Shown here: positions 12,501 through 23,090 of the stretch, piece by piece
How the letters are laid out: every line of letters begins with the position of its first letter
Numbering within the stretch: position 1 is the stretch's first letter
Assembly (NCBI RefSeq): GCF_000003815.2
Contig: NC_049979.1
Coordinates: 15,658,275-15,722,274, forward strand
DNA from: Branchiostoma floridae
Taxonomy: Eukaryota > Chordata > Leptocardii > Amphioxiformes > Branchiostomatidae
Direction of reading: 5' to 3'
DNA length: 64,000 nt
Made by a program: the position numbers and the translations under genes
Notes under the pieces: generated by a model
Databases searched by the model: none
The model's input: only the letters and a program-made list of their open reading frames with translations
What the model was told of the DNA's origin: nothing

Positions 12501-15500
12501 AAGGACCTGCCGTTCGTTGCCAAGGTTACGGCGCTGTGGGAGGATCAGGACGGTAAGGCACAGCTTACCGTTGAGTGACGTATATGAGAGGATATGAAAC
12601 TATAAGGAATGTTTTAAAACTACGTGATGTATATACGTATATCTATATTTTTTTAATTAGTGTCTTATTTTAATAGGGCAAAAAACTGTATCACAACCAT
12701 CAGGTGGCTGAATACAGAATCAGTTTGCGTTAAACAGAACATCTTCAGTTTAATGCAGTTTCAGCAACAACAAATAGTGTACAAAGATTATTGAATAAAC
12801 GTACAATGGGACACTGATTTAGGTAACGTGGGAAATCTTAGATTGTGGAAACTACGAGACTCCAGTGTTACAATACGGGTGATGTGTGAGGAAAGTTTGA
12901 TGTCCTTGTGTGTGTGTTCTAGGTGAGATGATGATGAGTCTACTGTGGTACTACAGACCGGAGCACATCGAGGGCGGAAAGCGGCCTCAGCATGGAGAGG
13001 TAAAACACAGTCATATCATGTTGTAATCATCAGGAGGGGCTAGGATAGGATAGGAAGGGATGAAACTTCTGGAAGATTACACGGTGCCCATCGAACCTCC
13101 CTCGGAGGTATACAATTTAAAATATTGTGTGAAGTATAGACAACTCGTTAAAGCAAACAAAATCTTACGAGCCTTCCTATGCCGTCTCGAATAATACATT
13201 TTACTTCAAGATTCAAGCACTGCTGATAAATGGCTGATAAAGGGATTTTAGACACGTACTCCAAAGGTCGTACAGCGAGCGGAAACCGGTGTATATTGAC
13301 GCTTTTTGACATGTTACAGGCAGAATAGCGCATCCATTTCATATTAGGCATGGTAGATATGGTGGAAACCTTTAAGGTTAAAAACACCGAAATTTATCTA
13401 GAGGATGCCGATTGCAATCAAGAAAGTAGCTGCGCAGTGTCTATTGGGGAAGCCCTGACGGCAGATCCTGCATCCATCACCACAGTAGAGACGTAACGTT
13501 ACCCCATCCGCCCGGGCGGTGGTGTTGTGGATCGGCGTGATTTAAGCCGTCTCAATCCCTCCTCATCGCGCCCCCTTCCGGACTAGACGGACGCCATTAG
13601 CGCAACATTTACGGTAATTTCGCCGTATTGATTTTAGCCTGGAGGTTCCAGGAAAATGGCTGTTCCGGGAAGCTGCCGTCAGTACCCAGCCACCTCAGCC
13701 ATCGCCCGAACAATGAATAATTGAATTTCTACCGTAACCTAAAAGGCAACGCCGTGGTTGCTTGAATTCATTATTTTCGGTTGGGAAAAACGATATTTTC
13801 TTTTTTAAATGACCGGGTTAATTGCTTGGCAAAGTGGGCAAGTATTTTAAGTGATCTAGTTATTACGGCAAGTACCAGGGCTCCAAATGCCGTTTTGTCT
13901 TGTACAATATACCATATGGTTCCTAGTTTCTATTTTTTTCAGCTTTTTATACCAAATCCGTCTGCAATCTCAGTTGTTTTACAATTCCAAGCCCTATAGG
14001 TTGGTATCTCAAGTTCTGAAATGTGAAAATTTCTATCTTATCTGGATAGCGGTATCGTATGTTACAATCGTACATTTTGATGTAGACCACAATTACGAAG
14101 GAACATTGATTGGGTGTTCATGTAGTGAACTCCATACAGTTAGTAAACGTACCAATAGGGAGACTTTAAACACGACGGCGTGGTCTAGGAATTGTGAAAA
14201 CTGTTGCATTATGAACGTCATAACAACAAGTCATACGGAAGCTTCAGAACCTGGCGCTTAAGGCGATAGTGCGACAAAGGAATTACTGTATAGCTGACGC
14301 CAAATCACTATAAGAAACCTAATGTAGTATTTTCGTCACGATGTTGTGTGTTGTTGAAGACATCATAAATGTGCATAGTCTTGTGATTTGTGGTTGTGAC
14401 GTTTGCAGGCAAGACAGGTGTTTTAGAATCTACCAGGACAGGCCAACGGGTGTCCCGCGACTCGTTAGTGGGGCGTCCTCTTCCCATTGCGTCATGGCCG
14501 CATGATTAACCCATTCGTGCCCGACATGTGCGCACTTCAAACGTCAACTGCCACTTTCAAGTCCCGAACGTGGGCGCGTCAAATGTTCCAAACCTTCACA
14601 AATGGAAGAGCTCGCTTTGACGTGCTCATTAGGAAATGTACCTGCCACCTCCCACGTGGGCATGCGTCATGAAACGTGCTGGTTACCGCGGCTACTCGGG
14701 CACTTCAGGCCAGGGGAGTATGTGAGGCCAATGTGCTAACGTTAAGTGTACACATGTAGCTTAACGTTGTTCTGACACATCAAATACACGCACCGGATTT
14801 TCCGCTGATCTGATGTATCATAAGTGGCCTTGTGATGTTACAAGATAAAACGTCACTAAGTGTGTGAGGTATGGATGTTACACAGACATTTGACTTCCCC
14901 ACTCGTCGTGGCTAATGCTTTGGTCACGGATTGGAAAAGGGGCCCTGCCCTGTTCACGGGCTTTTTTTGTCACTTTCGGGCGTGACCCCTACCTGTCTCC
15001 TCGGGGCATCCTGCGACTGCGGGATACTTTGGGTCATGACCGGACCCCGGATTGATTTTAACTCGGAGTTAAAATCAACCCGGGACCCGTTAACAAATAG
15101 ACACCGTAAGGTCATCGTTACGCCGAGAGGTACCCCCGCGGTATCCGGCAGTCCACCGGGACAAATTTGTGGCTTCGGGGCCCTGCCGGGGTTACACCTC
15201 CTATGGGCACCGGTGTAAATGTGACTGAAGCATTCGTCACCATTTATGGGGGAGCCTCTGGTGTTAACCTAAGGCGGCAGATCTCTGCACGCCAAAGGAC
15301 CCAGCACACTTACCGAGACGGGTAGGGATGGTCCGTTGTGTTTGGCTGGTAAACGCAAGCTGTGCTGAAGTACAATTGCATTATCACTCTGATCAGCTAT
15401 AAAAAAAATTAAAAAAAACACGTTACGCTCGGTCTGCCTTAGTTTACCTGCAAGAGCTTGAAACTTGGTTTCCACTCAGATGCCAGAATCAGATAAGAGG

Positions 15501-17100
15501 CCGCTTAAATATTAACGTGAGATATACAGACTCCGTAGCTGGAAACAATAACACCAGATGATTTGGCGAAAAGTCTTAAGAAAGCAGACGGCGCACTTCT
15601 TGGGTCAGCGATCCCCAAGACAGATGGATAAGGAAATCAACCGGGTAGGAAAACAGACCGGCTTGATAGGAGGGTGAGGGCTCAATGTGGTTCACCCGTC
15701 CTACAACTGATAGTACTGGACACTACTGGTAACATCACCAAAATGGTGTCGTACTGGAAAAAAGAAAGTTGCTAAGATTCTGGCTCAAGTACAAAGCGCA
15801 AGGGGGTGCAATGGTATCTTACAAGAACATTGTAACCACTTTTGATTGATGGTAGTAAAAATTTAATAACCGCTTGAGAGATATGACACGCTTGGACACT
15901 AAAGTTGACGTTTTGTCGAAGTGGACTCGTCCGTGGGGAGATGTCTAGCTTCATAAGATGGTTACGGAGGTCTTACCTTTCCGAAAAGCTTACATTAACC
16001 GCAGAGGGTTGATTGTTAGACACACTCCAGACGTGCGTTCAGCCACGTGCTTCTATTGGCATTCTGGAGTGTGGCCAGCCCGCCCTGGCAGGCGTTCTCC
16101 TGACGTCAGGTCACCGGGAAATGGAACTGCTCGTAACTCTTCCCCAGACGGAGCGGCTTGACTCCCGGTCATGGTTAGGGAGAGGGGAGGACACGTAGGA
16201 CGTTATCATCGGTGCAGCACATTATCTCATTTTGTTGATAGCTGGGTAGCAGAAAGGTTAATTGCAGGATGCATCAAATACAGTACTTAGAACCATACAC
16301 CAAAATCACGTCGGTGTAAAATTGAATATTGAATATTTTGATGCAACTTGCAGATCTGTGAACACATTTTAAAAAGAAGCAGATACTTTTCCTTGGAATC
16401 CAAAAGAACAGTTAATTCTGCATCTAACTAATTTCCTGTTCCCCCTGTGTTTCAGTGTGAACTGTTTGCGGCTCGTCATCCAGACGAGAACAGTGTGGCT
16501 TGTATCGAGGACAAGTGTTATGTGCTCACCTACTCCGAGTTCTGCAGGTCAGCAAACCCGCATCACTATCTTTTGTCCAGATGTTGTTCGATATCGATTG
16601 ATTCTAACTTTCCCTCATCACAAACAATTTATAACTGTCCTCCGTTCGTATGTTCCGTCGAAAGCAAGTTTTGATAAACCATCTCTCGTTAACCCGTGTC
16701 AATCTGATAGATTAAAAGATATTCAGAAGTTTTACAAGCCATGGTACAACCCTACTAGGTTTGATCTCGCCCCCAACCTTTACCCACAACAAACAGTGAC
16801 AGGGAATGCAGACTGTGAGGTTGTTACCCCGTCTTGTGTGTTCTCCTCTCAGTTAGAGCCTGTCGTTCAATCTATTATAATCCCGTTATTTCTTCACAAC
16901 CCAGATTCCGACGGCAGTTGAAAGTGCGAGGGGCAGACCGAAGCAGCTTGAGCTCACTCGTGCCGCTGGAGGAGGTGGACTTCTCGGCCTTCCTCCCTCC
17001 TCATCGCCGTCTCCCCGACAACGTGGACCCCGAGAGTGTCTACTTCTGCCGGCGAGTCTACGACTTCCGTCACGGCCGCATGCTCAAGAACCCCATCTAG
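3504..17100 (+). CDS. BAHD1: BAHD1 orthologue, BAH-domain heterochromatin protein
   Basis: Proposed coding exons are 3504-3572, 6634-8248, 9010-9227, 12396-12552, 12923-12999, 16456-16547 and 16905-17100. All have GT-AG borders and compatible phases, giving 807 residues (human BAHD1: 780). The C-terminal BAH domain (about residues 615-807) is easily recognised: a TNGW block, [34 protein letters not shown] and the terminal [13 protein letters not shown]. The long second exon is basic and Ser-rich. It holds a PLDLS motif (378-382; the known consensus for CtBP corepressor binding) and two vertebrate-like boxes, [12 protein letters not shown] (about 305) and [10 protein letters not shown] (about 432). 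In vertebrates BAHD1 assembles repressive heterochromatin and its BAH domain reads H3K27me3. The BAH half is certain. The 23-residue first exon is inferred from an ATG in strong context, a GAG|GTGAGC donor and matching phase. If it is wrong, M at 6766 is the next likely start. Confidence 0.92.
3573..6633 (+). other. BAHD1 intron 1
   Basis: A 3-kb intron between the short first exon and the large second exon. The donor GAG|GTGAGC and the acceptor ending TTTCAG at 6633 are good matches to consensus. Apart from the hairpin at 5320-5391 and a partial CTCCAAGCAGA-type repeat terminus near 5235, nothing supportable is seen. Confidence 0.55.
5320..5391. repeat. Hairpin inverted repeat (MITE remnant)
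   Basis: TAGTTTACCGGGGCTCCCAT (5320-5339) is repeated as its exact reverse complement at 5372-5391, with a 32-bp loop. Imperfect AGCCTG/CAGGCT matches lie outside the arms. The shape fits a small non-autonomous DNA transposon. No clear target duplication was identified. Confidence 0.6.
9228..12395 (+). other. BAHD1 intron 3
   Basis: A 3.2-kb intron that splits the BAH domain after EKMVFSA. No additional BAH exon is needed: the residues on either side align to the human protein without a gap. It holds a micro-palindrome at 11.5 kb and a solo terminus of the CTCCAAGCAGAGG repeat near 11334. Confidence 0.6.
11493..11539. mobile_element. Micro-palindrome with 7-8-bp target duplication
   Basis: A 32-bp hairpin at 11500-11531 has 14-bp perfect arms, CAAGGAGCTTTTAT and its reverse complement, around a CCTG loop. 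CTAGGAT(C) flanks it on both sides (11493-11500 and 11532-11539). Its ends and size class match the insertions at 1.76 kb and 30.9 kb. Confidence 0.6.
13000..16455 (+). other. BAHD1 intron 5
   Basis: A 3.5-kb intron between the LLWYYRPEH exon and the ENSVACIE exon. A 27-bp near-palindrome lies at 15052-15078 (13-bp arms TTGATTTTAACTC around one G). Nothing else supportable was seen. The predicted protein is a few residues shorter than vertebrate BAHD1 at this junction, so a very small exon could have been missed here. Confidence 0.5.
15052..15078. repeat. 27-bp near-perfect palindrome
   Basis: TTGATTTTAACTC and its exact reverse complement are separated by a single G. GC-rich sequence (GGACCCCGG and CCGGGACCC) flanks it in opposite orientation, so the foldback may be longer with mismatches. 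It could be another hairpin insertion, but no clean target duplication is visible. Confidence 0.5.
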
Positions 17101-18250
17101 TGAGGTAATTGTGAACTGCACCTATCCGTGCCGTGCTACTACAGCCTTCCACAGCGTCGTCAAGCTTGTTCATCCGTGAAGAAATAAGGAAGTAGTACCT
17201 AGTGTTGATCAACAGTTTCCCTCTTAGACAGTGTTTGAGTTGTGAAAGATTCATCATCAGGAGAGATTCGTTTAACGTGATGTACTTATTTTTAAACACC
17301 AGACTTGGAGGTACTTTCTGTCACCATATGGTCACTCCACTTCTCTAACTTTCCGGATCCGAGACACAGACCAGAAGATATGGACGGACTATAGGACAAG
17401 CAGTTTTCTGTATAAGCTACTAGGATGTGTTTGTACAAAACTGAAGCTGTCGTCGACTATCCCATGTGTGTGTGCATGTATCATGAACATACATGTCTAG
17501 TATAATTAGGAGAATTCAAAAGAAATTTTCACGATATTTATTTTCTTGATAGCCAGAAGAGGACCAATGCAAACATTTTTCGCTTGCTTCGTTGTTTATC
17601 GGGTGTGCGCTTTAGTAGCATACAGAACATGGTGTTAGGCAGTGTTACAGTGTTTGTTTTGTTCGGTTAACTATCTGAAGTTGTCGTTGCCTAATGGATA
17701 TAAAGCGTGCTACTGTGTTTTATGAAGAAAAGCTATAAATGTGTTTGGTATAGTTGTGACATATGATATGGTCATCAACACAAAAGTCGTAGCAGGTAAT
17801 AGTGTCACACGGTTTACGAAAATGTTAATTCAAACATGGAAGATGATATGACAAAAATTGTTTCAAACTTCAAACTAGCTGTACTCAGAATAAGAGCTTA
17901 CATGTTGAACTAATGTTGACATGCGGTTTGAAAAGGACGCCTGTGTCCAGGAAGTGAGAACGCTTCGTTGTTGTGGAGATTACGTAATGCTAGCTATGGG
18001 CACGCACCTGTACAGTTGTGTATAGAGAGTCGGGCGAGAATACAGAAATCTGCGATAGTATTTTGCTTAGAGAATCGCCGGATCACCCCTATTACTAATC
18101 CCCTTGTACACGCACCTGTACAGTTGTGTATAGAGAGTCGGGCGAGAATACAGAAATCTGCGATAGTATTTTGCTTAGAGAATCGCCGGATCACCCCTAT
18201 TACTAATCCCCTTGTACATAGACCAAGAATTTGTTGAAAGAAATAAAGAA
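17101..18250 (+). other. Probable BAHD1 3' untranslated region
   Basis: AT-rich sequence with no coding signal follows the BAHD1 stop. Candidate AATAAA signals occur near 18241 and 18376, giving a 3' UTR of roughly 1.1-1.3 kb that would include the 108-bp tandem duplication. Without transcripts the true end cannot be fixed. Confidence 0.4.
18003..18218. repeat. Two-copy 108-bp tandem duplication
   Basis: The block starting CGCACCTGTACAGTTGTG at 18003 repeats at 18111 and runs essentially unchanged to about 18218. The period is 108 bp. Because 108 is a multiple of three, both strands stay open across the repeat, producing spurious repetitive reading frames. The near-identity suggests a recent duplication. 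It lies in the probable BAHD1 3' UTR. Confidence 0.85.
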
Positions 18251-18469
18251 AAATCCTCTATCTTTCCTGAAGAGAGAGAATATATAATTTATTCTCATGT
18301 ACATGTACTCTGTTCCACTGTGCATATACTCCAGAGGCAATGTAAAGAGAATCACCGAGCCTTCGCAGATCGTACCAATAAAGACGCTCAGAAATCGCCT
18401 GCGTGTATTTATTTCTTTGAATTACATCATTTTATGAATTCGAAAGTTACATAGAAGCAAACTATTGCC

Positions 18470-18745
18470 ACTTCTACTCAATGCTACCTCACTAGTGTCA
18501 CTTCTACAACTATACTCAATTGAGATACAACACTGGTGTCACTTCTATACATATACTTGAAGCTACCACACTATACATACTGTCACTTCTACAACTATAC
18601 TCAATGCTATTACAATAGTGTCACCTCTACAAGTGTATTCAATCTTACCTTACTATATATACTGTCACTTCTACAACTATGTATAGTGTCACTTCAACAA
18701 CAATACTCAATGCTACCACAATAGTGTCACTTCTACAACTAGATG
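18470..18745. repeat. Degenerate minisatellite
   Basis: About seven imperfect repeats of a unit like GTGTCACTTCTACAACTATA followed by CTCAATGCTACCACA are laid head to tail with variable spacing. The array is AT-rich and non-coding. It lies between the probable 3' ends of BAHD1 (+) and the TNF-receptor-like gene (-), so it separates two convergent transcription units. Confidence 0.75.
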
Positions 18746-19152
18746 AATCAAATGCATAATTATGTGAAGCATAGGAACCTGGAAATACAGTCGATAATTG
18801 GTTAGGGGTAGCTATGGACTTGCTGGTCTTCATCTGTTGCTTGAACAGGAGTTGCTACGGCAAGAAAGTAGAAAAGGGGGATTTTCCCATAATTCAACAT
18901 TTAGAAACAGTACGTCTCCATCAAACATTTGACCGATTCTTTTTTCTCTTTACTTTCAGGCAGACAATGTGGCACTGCACTCAAATCATTAACTTATTCT
19001 AACAGTACCACATACAAAGGGCAGACAGATGGTGAATGTAGTCTCATAGCCTTTTGAGTCTGTAAGGGCAGTGGGTCTATGCACGGTAGTGGATGGCTGT
19101 GCCCCAAATCGTCATGTTACGTACTGTAGTGTTTCCACGCTTTGGTATCAGA

Positions 19153-20494
19153 TTATACAGGATACAAAGGTTCAGGATTACCTTCCTCCTTGTTGTATTT
19201 GACCCTTTGTTTAAATCGCCACACCAAGGTACCGATGAGCGTCAGCACAACCACTGATGCAACAATCGCTGCGACCGGACCCGGACCGAGAGTGGGACCT
19301 GTGGAGCAAGTGCATCTGGGTTGAACGGGGATCTCTTTAGCAAATCATGCAGTATGTATTCGAACCTGGGATCACAAACTGACCACACAACTGCGTACAT
19401 ACAGACAAAAGGACGTATTTGACAAGAGTTACATCTGGACATACGAACACAAAGGGGAATCGTTTTTTCCTTCATATTTTAATTAAGGTCAATCATCACA
19501 CGTTGATTTTGTAAACTTGACAACTTAATGTAATATGAAGAAATTCTTACCTAGCTGTACTTTTGATGGATTGGAGCTGGTTGACATGGAAATGATGTTA
19601 TCTGGAAAAAAAATGATGCCAAGGAACCACAGTGAATTGTTTGTCATGTTGCAATCCACCCCGGGTTGGGGTTTCTGTGGTATACGTAAGAGACTCGTAA
19701 ACGAACATACGTTAAGTCTCCAATACCTGCACTTTTACTGCAGAAATACATAAGAGATTTGGCAATATGTATTGATCTCAGTTCAGCAATGTATCAGATG
19801 AGATGTTTTGCTGTGGCCAAGCAGTCATTTGTGCACATGATGATGCAATCTACAAACACCGTTGACCAAAGTGTAAAAAAAAATAAATAAATAAATTCTG
19901 CTGAAAAGTTTATATTCATTCCACCTACTTGTTGGCTTTGTTGATTCTTGTTTGGTTGAAGGTGGCGGCGTTGTTTGTATGATAGTATGCTGTGTCTGTG
20001 TCTGTGTACTGGTTGACATGGTAGTACTTGCAGCAGGTCTCGCAGTAGTTTGGGAGGCGAGCCACAGCTGACAGTACCTGTGGTCTGCTGGCGCGTACAC
20101 ACACGAATGGCAGTACCGTTGGTCAAGGTAGTACCTGTGCAAACAATGTGGAATTCAGATGAGTATCATTAACGTTTTATATATGATGCATTTGTGATGT
20201 GATCATCTGTCAAACGCGATAAGCTACACATACATTGCGTACAAAGAAAGACATACTCACTCAAAGAAACAAATAAAGACATGCACACATCACACTCCAT
20301 CATACGTAAACACACACACACATATAAACAAAGTTCTTCTCTATAGGCATACCCTGGAAAACAGTCTCCACAGACAGCATCGGACTGCGGGAGGCAAGGC
20401 TGCAGAACTTCCCTGTTCTGGTCCTGGCAGACCGTACAGGATATGCACCACGGTTCCATGTAGTACTTGTTTTCTGGGCAGTCATCCACACTGG
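19153..20494 (-). CDS. TNF-receptor-family type I membrane protein, partial 5' end
   Basis: Three minus-strand exons fit by phase: 20353-20494, 19929-20134 and 19153-19298. The first two encode a cysteine-rich domain of TNFR type: DDCPENKYY, WCISCTVC, PCLPQSDAVCGDCFPG, then YYLDQRYCHSC across the splice. A mucin-like Ser/Thr/Pro/Gln stalk of about 45 residues follows. The last exon holds a membrane segment (VAAIVASVVVLTLIGTLVW) and a basic tail of about 20 residues ending PEPLYPV. No death domain or clear TRAF motif is seen. The tail may be truly short, as in a decoy-type receptor. Alternatively, a GTAATC donor at 19181 may lead to exons not found. The signal-peptide exon is unresolved; a candidate at about 21301-21344 starts MVMSDICVLLSAMS and can be joined through an alternative acceptor. 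Which TNFR subfamily it belongs to is unknown. Confidence 0.68.
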
Positions 20495-22116
20495 CTGCAC
20501 GTGTACATATCTGGGGTTTGGCGTTTTATGTCTTAAGTTAGATATTTGCTACCAATTTTAACCAATCTTAAGTGGGATATTTACTACCGATACTAACCAA
20601 TCTTAAGTTAGATATTTGCTACCGAAGTTAACCAATCTTAAGTTGAATATAATCGTAAGTTAGATATTTGCTACCAATATCAACCAATCCGTACCATGAA
20701 GTAAAATAGTCCAAGGACGACCCAGTAACTTTTCTTGTCTGTGACGTTCTCTCTGAAAAGAGTGTTTCATCAGTAGATTATTGTGTGGACGTACAGAGTT
20801 GGGTCGCTCAAATAGTATGCTTAATGATTAAACACAAACTTAAGCGATAGCCTGATTCATGATCAATTTTATCACTGGATACAGTGCCAATATCCGGTAT
20901 CCGGCCTGAAGTTTATATTGTTAGAGAACTTTCTCGAGTCTGCCGTCATCACCTGACGACGGGAAATCCCAAACGTAAGACACGTCACCATCACGAGTGT
21001 TCGTCAAAGTAGTTGTCCCAGGATATTGATCTTAAGCGAATACCATCTCATAGAAAAATATCTACCTGAAGCCTCAAACTCCGCCGTACTAACTTTACCC
21101 ACCCTGACCCGAGTTAAACAGACCCGTGCAGTACAGCGATTTAAGGATGAGCAGATTTGAATACGTGCTATAACATGTTGATATATGACTGTAATAGTGC
21201 GCGTTGGTATTTTTTAAACTTCTTGGCGAGACGAGAATACTACGGGTAGAATTCTATTAAAGATATCAAAAACCACTTCGTGTGACATAAAGAACTTACT
21301 GCGACATTGCTGACAATAGCACGCAGATGTCTGACATGACCATGGTGTCCTCTCCACTGTCCAGGAGTGGCTCTGCATGCCGTGTAACGTAATATATACT
21401 GTAGTATGACTCATGATTCTCATGATTGCCATATCATTTTTCCGGTTATATACAAACATTATGATACTTGCTCAAGAACTGGTTATATTTGCTCAATGAC
21501 TGGCACCTTATAGCTTATCAGTTAAATCTGACGTAACTTTAGCTGTTGTGCCCTCATTTATAATGTCCAAAGAAACGTGCCTAACAATGGCTATGCTGTG
21601 GCGATGGCTGTGGTTATTGCTGTGGCTGTGGCTAGGGCTTGTACTTAGAGTTGGGTTTAGGGCTTGGTTTGTTGTTGGGGGTTAGGTCTAGGTTTGAGGT
21701 CACACGACACCAGACTACTGCTTGGAAATGACTACACCCTACAAGTGTGATTCGCGTATTTCTTCTGAGGTTTACTGAAAACTCACGGACAGTGTCGGAA
21801 CAATTATGTGGCAGTGACTGTGGCCGACACGCACAAGTTTCTGTACGCCTGCTTTGGCTGCACTATACTACACGCCTGTTTAGTTGCGCGACACCACTTC
21901 GCGGTTTACTTTCCTTTAATTGACAGTATCCCTTCTACTTTGATAGTTTATATTCTTGTTGCCTGTGTAAAATACATGTAAAGATCACCAGCGCAACTGA
22001 CTTTCCCCTTGCAGGCCATGCAAGAGATGGGCAAACAAAATTCAACGTGACTTCATTGGTTTGTCTTATCTAGAAAGTAATGCACATTAAACCGACATGT
22101 TTGATTTGAAAGCTTT
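20495..22116. other. Spacer between the two TNFR-like genes
   Basis: It holds a short minisatellite (20521-20690), a possible signal-peptide exon for the downstream minus-strand receptor (about 21301-21344) and otherwise AT-rich sequence with no recognisable protein. The promoter of the receptor gene at 19-20 kb should lie here, but no core motif stands out. Confidence 0.4.
20521..20690. repeat. Short minisatellite
   Basis: Four degenerate copies of a unit resembling CTTAAGTTAGATATTTGCTA then CCAATTTTAACCAAT run head to tail, with a small insertion before the last copy. The array is non-coding. It lies directly upstream of the cysteine-rich-domain exon of the minus-strand receptor gene, in its proposed intron. 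Confidence 0.75.
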
Positions 22117-22122
22117 ATTGTA
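22117..22122 (-). terminator. Candidate poly(A) signal of the Fn14-like gene
   Basis: The plus strand reads TTTATT in GCTTTATTGTAAC, giving AATAAA on the minus strand about 970 bases past the stop codon of the Fn14-like gene. It is the best-placed consensus signal downstream of that gene. Confidence 0.45.
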
Positions 22123-22274
22123 ACATTTTTCACACAGGTGCAGCATTCTCACACTTACTGTGGTTACATACGTTCGTGGAGCTATTGGTGAAAATAGCTA
22201 TTGGTACAGATATTGTAATCATACACTTGAATATGTGGATTAATGTACTTCTACATTCGTCATATCTTCATATC

Positions 22275-22330
22275 GGAGGATTTTGGTAGTCCAACATACT
22301 ACTCATTTTGGATAACTACCAAAATTCTCC
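22275..22330 (-). promoter_or_regulatory. Stem-loop in the Fn14-like 3' UTR
   Basis: GGAGGATTTTGGTAGT at 22275-22290 pairs with ACTACCAAAATTCTCC at 22315-22330, a 16-bp stem with one mismatch and a 24-base loop. It lies inside the predicted 3' UTR of the minus-strand Fn14-like gene. It may be an old transposon hairpin or a functional RNA element; the sequence alone does not decide. Confidence 0.4.
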
Positions 22331-23090
22331 AAGTCATATTTAAAGGGTGTTTGCACCTGAAGAATTATACCAGTAAACAAGCATACATGTAAAGCAACTT
22401 CACAGCTCTTCAGACTGGACATAGTTTTACAGACTGGACATAGAATAATCCAGACACTAACAGATAACTATTGTGACACATAAACCATACATATATATAT
22501 ATTGTATTTGCAATGTCAAGTCCACTGAATCATCTTGTTGATTAAATGCTTGAGGATACACGCGACAAGCGGGCCAACAATGATGTTGCTATGATATACG
22601 TGTTCCATTGCTCTTATTTGATTTTTTTTCATCCTGGTCAGTTTTGAGAACTTGCTACTAGACCGTCGATATGACGTTTGGTAAGATAATCCAGGTGATT
22701 TAATGATGGTTCTAATAACTGCGGCAAAGTGAAGCTTGATTACTGTTAATAAGAGTCATTCTGCCTTTCTTGACACAAAATGACTTCATCATGACCTTGG
22801 TCATCTTCGCCAACCTTGGCGCTGGACCTTTATGCCACAACTTAGTACGTTCAACTGAGAACCGGTTCTTGCAGTTCTGACAGCTAGGTCTTCTTACTCG
22901 TGGAGACCATATTAGTGTCCAGAACACTTTTTTCACCCTTAAGACTTTAGGTGGCTGTGTTAGGACCTACTGGCACAGGTATAGCTATTGAAGAGAAGAT
23001 GGTATAATCATGGACAATACACACTTCTCTTCCCTTGCTATCCCTGTGGCGAGGTTCTGCGCGCATTTATTCACGGTTCTTTTATGCAGT

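Noticed and set aside
21214..21459. Cys-rich frame with SACYCQQCRS as a further TNFR exon
   Set aside because: The cysteine spacing does not match a TNFR module. A different frame of the same stretch is a possible signal-peptide exon, so it is kept only as a candidate in the receptor entry.
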